37,329 nucleotides of DNA from an uncultured Bacillota bacterium. Its GTDB lineage: Bacteria; Bacillota; Clostridia; Christensenellales; UBA1242. The stretch covers positions 1 to 37,329 of the forward strand of contig CASFPO010000045.1 in the NCBI GenBank assembly GCA_949296805.1. Direction: 5' to 3'. How positions within the stretch are numbered: the stretch's first letter is position 1; the number at the start of each line of letters is the position of its first letter. Position numbers and translations under genes: made by a program. The notes under the pieces are model-generated. The model did not search any database, was not told the DNA's origin, and worked only from the letters and a program-made list of their open reading frames with translations. Of this stretch, positions 34,019 to 37,329 are shown piece after piece.

Positions 34019-35266
34019 TTATAACAGAAAATGCAGAATGTCAACTAAAACTACAATTCCAAACAATACAAATAATCCTATTAAGTGAATCATATTTTCA
34101 GTCTCACGCTTAATTGGTTTTTTCCTAATAGCCTCTATGGTTGTAAAGAGAACGTGAGCGCCATCGAGTGCAGGTATTGGCAAAACATTAAATATTGCCA
34201 AATTTGCAGAAATTGCTGGGAGTAAGATTAAGAGATTTGCAAGATTGGTTTGTGTAGTTACAGCTATTGTCTCTATTGTAGTAAGCGGACCACCTATCAT
34301 AGATAGTGGAAGCTGGAAGGTTATCAAAAGCCATAATGATTTAAGCACTACCCATACAAGCCCTATCGCAAAAGGAACAGCCCTCTCTAGTGCTTCCCAA
34401 AAAGTATGAACATATGCTTGGACATTTGAGTCAAGGCAGTAATTGTTTACTATCTCATAAACTGTTTCTCCTCTATCATTTTCTGAAGCTACTCTAGTTT
34501 GAACTAAATAAAAACCCAAGTAAACATTGTCTACATAATTTCCATCTCGTTTCACAACCGCAGTTGTGATATTGGAAGAATTATTTATAATATAATTATT
34601 AAAGGTTTCAACAGCGTCAAATTCTATGCCTGCATCTTTTGCTTTTTCTTCTTCCTCTTCCATATAATCAAGCATATTGCTATATTCAATGGATCGTAAA
34701 TCGCCATACAAAGAGCCATAGGCAAAGTCAATTTTTTCGCCATTGATAGAAATGATTATATCTCCCGGTTGCAAAACTTGAGCATCATCTGGCAAAGAAT
34801 TTAAGTAGGTGTTTACGCCAACTACTTCGCCATTAATTTTATTGCCTAAAACATCGTAAAGCACCTGAGAAGAGCTGTTAAAATTTGTTGTAACCTGAGG
34901 AATATCATAACCTATTGTACAGAGTAAAATAAGCGAAAAAATTACAGCTGCAGCAAAGTTAAAAGTTACTCCCGCCAAAAATACCAGTATTCTTTTCCAC
35001 GGAGCTTGGTTTGTAAAAGCATCTTTATCCTTTGGATTTGTTTCATCCTCTCCAGCAAAAGCACAATAGCCACCCAGAGGAAAAATTCTTAAAGAAATTA
35101 ACTCCCCTCTTTTATTTTTACGAGAAAAGATGGCTTTGCCAAAGCCAACTGAAAACTCTGTAATTTTAAAATTTAGCATTCTGCCTATGCAATAATGTCC
35201 AAACTCGTGTATTAAAACCATAAATAGCAAAATTGCAATAGCCAAAATGATATAGACAAATATCAT
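34019..35266 (-). CDS. rseP: RIP-type membrane metalloprotease RseP
   Basis: Site-2 protease that cleaves anti-sigma factors and other membrane substrates within the bilayer. The 415 residues show HEFGH (20-24), IFPLGGYCAFAGEDE, a PDZ domain with LQPGDIIISINGEKI, and NVLPIPALDGAH near the C-terminus with the second metal-ligand aspartate. Four hydrophobic segments are present. An insertion of about 60 residues follows the PDZ core. dxr, which usually lies between cdsA and rseP, is absent. A 51-base gap separates it from cdsA. Confidence 0.95.
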   Translation of the reverse strand: MIFVYIILAIAILLFMVLIHEFGHYCIGRMLNFKITEFSVGFGKAIFSRKNKRGELISLRIFPLGGYCAFAGEDETNPKDKDAFTNQAPWKRILVFLAGVTFNFAAAVIFSLILLCTIGYDIPQVTTNFNSSSQVLYDVLGNKINGEVVGVNTYLNSLPDDAQVLQPGDIIISINGEKIDFAYGSLYGDLRSIEYSNMLDYMEEEEEKAKDAGIEFDAVETFNNYIINNSSNITTAVVKRDGNYVDNVYLGFYLVQTRVASENDRGETVYEIVNNYCLDSNVQAYVHTFWEALERAVPFAIGLVWVVLKSLWLLITFQLPLSMIGGPLTTIETIAVTTQTNLANLLILLPAISANLAIFNVLPIPALDGAHVLFTTIEAIRKKPIKRETENMIHLIGLFVLFGIVVLVDILHFLL

Positions 35267-35317
35267 TTAACCTCTTTTTCGTATTAAGACTTCAATCTTT
35301 AACTATAAGATATTTTA

Positions 35318-36289
35318 TTATAAAACAACAAATAATATACTAAAAGCTATAAAGATAAACGGTGCTACAAAAATATAAGAGTCAAATCTATCAAGCATTC
35401 CTCCGTGACCTGGGAAGATATTACCTGAATCTTTTACATTTGCACTTCTTTTTAAGTAACTTTCAAACAGGTCGCCAAGCTGACTGATAATTGAACCTAT
35501 AAATGCTATAATAATTACCTTCCAAACAACAATGCCTGCGTCAGATAAGATTGTAGCAACAGAAGGAATCGAGGAAAGAATGTAAAATATTGCAACACAC
35601 AAAAGCACACACCATAACAGTCCACCAACAGCACCTGAAATAGTTTTATTAGGGCTAATCTTTGGTGCTAACTTTTTACCTTCAAATAGTCCACCCATTA
35701 GATATGCAAAGGTATCAGTAAAAATAGGAATTAAAAAGGCAAATAGTAAAACAATAAAAGATACCCATCCATTAAAATCGGTTAATGCAGAAAAAGTTGT
35801 GGTCATATCCTCAAAGTGATTGATCAGTGTTAAAAATAACAATAAAAATGCAGGATAAACAAATACGACTGCAGTATTTAAAGACTTAACTAAGGAGTAT
35901 TTTTCTACCGTCATAGACTTGTCCATCAGCCTTGCTCTCATTTCATTTTTAGTTGTCTTGCGTCTTAGCAAAGACAAAACAAAGGTCAATCCAAATAATA
36001 CAACGATAGTTGCCACACATATTACGAGTGTATATATTAGCCCTAATGTAGCATCAAACGCTAAACATATAAGCATTACAAGCATTAGCACCGCTGGAGC
36101 CACAATAGACATAATAGTATCATTAAATTTACCCATCTTTTTAAACAATTTTGAAGTTTCATAACATGCAAAACAGGTTACTGCAAGTATGAGAACATCA
36201 AAGAAATAATTGCTTACCAGCATTTTTAAAATAAAAGCTAGTGCAAGTATTAAAACAATAATCACAGATGTATATAATCTCGTTTTCAA
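35318..36289 (-). CDS. cdsA: Phosphatidate cytidylyltransferase
   Basis: Makes CDP-diacylglycerol for phospholipid synthesis. The 323-residue membrane protein has about eight hydrophobic segments and the full family signature near its C-terminus: SYLKRSANVKDSGNIFPGHG, continuing GMLDRFDS. It overlaps uppS by four bases (ATGA). Slightly longer than usual owing to an inserted loop after the third segment (LLRRKTTKNEMRARLMDKS). Confidence 0.96.
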   Translation of the reverse strand: MKTRLYTSVIIVLILALAFILKMLVSNYFFDVLILAVTCFACYETSKLFKKMGKFNDTIMSIVAPAVLMLVMLICLAFDATLGLIYTLVICVATIVVLFGLTFVLSLLRRKTTKNEMRARLMDKSMTVEKYSLVKSLNTAVVFVYPAFLLLFLTLINHFEDMTTTFSALTDFNGWVSFIVLLFAFLIPIFTDTFAYLMGGLFEGKKLAPKISPNKTISGAVGGLLWCVLLCVAIFYILSSIPSVATILSDAGIVVWKVIIIAFIGSIISQLGDLFESYLKRSANVKDSGNIFPGHGGMLDRFDSYIFVAPFIFIAFSILFVVL

Positions 36290-36984
36290 GACAAACCTCC
36301 AAATCTTCTGTTTCTTTTTTGATATATTTTAATTGCTTTTTTTAAATGTTTTTCATTAAAGTCTGGCCATAGAACTTTAGGAAAATAAAGTTCGCTATAA
36401 GCCATTTGGAATAACATAAAGTTAGACAGTCTCATCTCTCCGCTAGTACGGAGAATAAAATCTGGTTGTGGCATATTTTTTGTATCAAGTTCGCTAAGCA
36501 ATTTTTCCTCAGTGATAATATTATTACCTTGTTTAATCAGACTATTCACTGCCCTAACTATATCATCTCTGCCACCATAGTTTAAGGCTAAGGTAACTTG
36601 CAATTTATCAAAATTTTTAGTTTTTTCTTTAGTGTCACTAAGAGCTTGCTTTAAGTCCTCTGGAAATGGTTGAAGATTGCCAATGGATTCTAGCTTAATT
36701 TGATTTTTAACAAAAATGTTATCTTCCCTTTGTATGTACGAGCGAATTAAATCAAAAATTCCATTAATTTCTTCATTCGAACGCTTCCAATTCTCAGTGG
36801 AAAATGCAAAAAATGTACAAAATTTTATGTTATACTTTAGACACGCCAGAACAGTCCGCTCAAGAGCGTTAATTCCTGCTTTATGTCCAAAATTTCGAGG
36901 TAAACCTCTTCTTGTTGCCCATCTACCATTTCCATCCATAATAATCGCAATGTGAGTTGGCAAGTTGTTTTTAGAAAAAGCCAT
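36286..36984 (-). CDS. uppS: Undecaprenyl diphosphate synthase
   Basis: Makes the C55 lipid carrier for peptidoglycan. The protein shows IAIIMDGNGRWATRRGLPR with the catalytic Asp, FFAFSTENWKRS, LALNYGGRDDIVRAV and LILRTSGEMRLSNFM-like motifs. I start it at the ATG at 36984 (232 residues, MAFSKNN), because AAAAGGG (36997-36991) lies six bases upstream; an upstream in-frame ATG would place this site inside the gene. A TATAAT (37009-37004) lies just ahead, but the -35 is weak. Confidence 0.96.
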   Translation of the reverse strand: MAFSKNNLPTHIAIIMDGNGRWATRRGLPRNFGHKAGINALERTVLACLKYNIKFCTFFAFSTENWKRSNEEINGIFDLIRSYIQREDNIFVKNQIKLESIGNLQPFPEDLKQALSDTKEKTKNFDKLQVTLALNYGGRDDIVRAVNSLIKQGNNIITEEKLLSELDTKNMPQPDFILRTSGEMRLSNFMLFQMAYSELYFPKVLWPDFNEKHLKKAIKIYQKRNRRFGGLS

Positions 36985-37042
36985 ATAAATCCCTTTTATA
37001 TACATTATACGAAAATAAATGGAATGAATGTTCTTAAATAAT

Positions 37043-37329
37043 TTAAACCTCCATTATTTCCTTTTCTTTTAGTTTAAAGTTTTCATCTATACGCTCGCAA
37101 GACTTGTCAACCAATTTTTGAATTTCAGTTTCATAAATGCTTTGCTCATCTTCAGATATTTCGCCATTCTTTTGCAAGTCTTTAATCATATCCATAGCAT
37201 CACGCCTTGCATTTCTAACTGCCACCTTTGTATCTTCAGCTATTTTTTTGGTATTTTTAACTAGTTCCTTGCGACGCTCTTCGGTAAGAGCAGGAAAAAT
37301 TAAGCGTATAACCTTTCCGTCTTCGTTTG
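37043..37329 (-). CDS. frr: Ribosome recycling factor, 5' end outside window
   Basis: Splits post-termination ribosomes with EF-G. Only the C-terminal 95 codons are in the window. Reading on to the edge gives ...[20 protein letters not shown] (just before [20 protein letters not shown]), the typical RRF core, and the stop at 37043. Residues before this lie beyond the edge. The gene stands before uppS as in B. subtilis. Confidence 0.95.
   Translation of the reverse strand, partial: NEDGKVIRLIFPALTEERRKELVKNTKKIAEDTKVAVRNARRDAMDMIKDLQKNGEISEDEQSIYETEIQKLVDKSCERIDENFKLKEKEIMEV

Overview
The window is about 37 kb of very AT-rich chromosome from a low-GC Firmicute. Three things place it in the Clostridia: a complete spoIIIAA-AH operon, Firmicute-type genes (RNase Y, YlxR, YlxQ, an Asp23/Gls24 protein beside nusB), and long runs of genes in Bacillus/Clostridia order. 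An uncultured gut-type clostridial lineage is my inference. No rRNA, tRNA, CRISPR array, transposase or phage gene was found.

Layout. 1-2492 (+): seryl-tRNA synthetase of a divergent type and an unrecognised 321-residue protein, preceded by a structured repeat. 2493-3852: 1.36 kb with no convincing gene but several layers of repeats. 3853-6952: an accessory patch with a YgjP-type metalloprotein, a PadR regulator fused to four membrane segments, and a small membrane exporter-like protein. From 7034 to the end almost everything is on the minus strand and is housekeeping. In order of increasing coordinate the units are: rny; ruvC-ruvA-ruvB-queA-tgt; yebC; infC-rpmI-rplT-TrmH methyltransferase; a CorB-like membrane protein; Asp23-nusB-xseA-xseB; spoIIIAA to AH; efp and an endonuclease IV-like gene; rbfA-nrnA-truB; rimP-nusA-ylxR-ylxQ-infB; frr (cut by the edge)-uppS-cdsA-rseP and a PolC-derived exonuclease.

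How the genes fit together. Translation dominates: initiation (infC, infB), ribosome maturation and recycling (rimP, rbfA, frr), proline-stall relief (efp), L20/L35 and tRNA modification (tgt, queA, truB). Transcription elongation (nusA, nusB), RNA turnover (rny, nrnA), recombination and repair (ruvABC, xseAB), envelope lipid precursors (uppS, cdsA) and the mother-cell-to-forespore channel (spoIIIA) make up the rest.

Main points of interest. (1) At the polC locus there is only a 521-residue PolC-like N-terminal/OB/exonuclease protein without PHP or polymerase domains; dxr and proS are also missing from their usual places. (2) An intergenic repeat of about 150 bp folds as a four-way junction and has a diverged second copy 2.7 kb away. 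(3) A membrane-anchored PadR protein has a consensus promoter and a perfect 19-bp palindrome upstream. (4) Strong promoters sit so close to the ATG of ruvC and the ygjP-like gene that both mRNAs should be leaderless. (5) infC appears to start at AUU, behind an attenuator-type leader. Several start codons were reassigned from Shine-Dalgarno (SD) placement (infC, rimP, ylxQ, uppS, nrnA, spoIIIAC, spoIIIAF, spoIIIAG). All calls come from reading the sequence; no database search was run.
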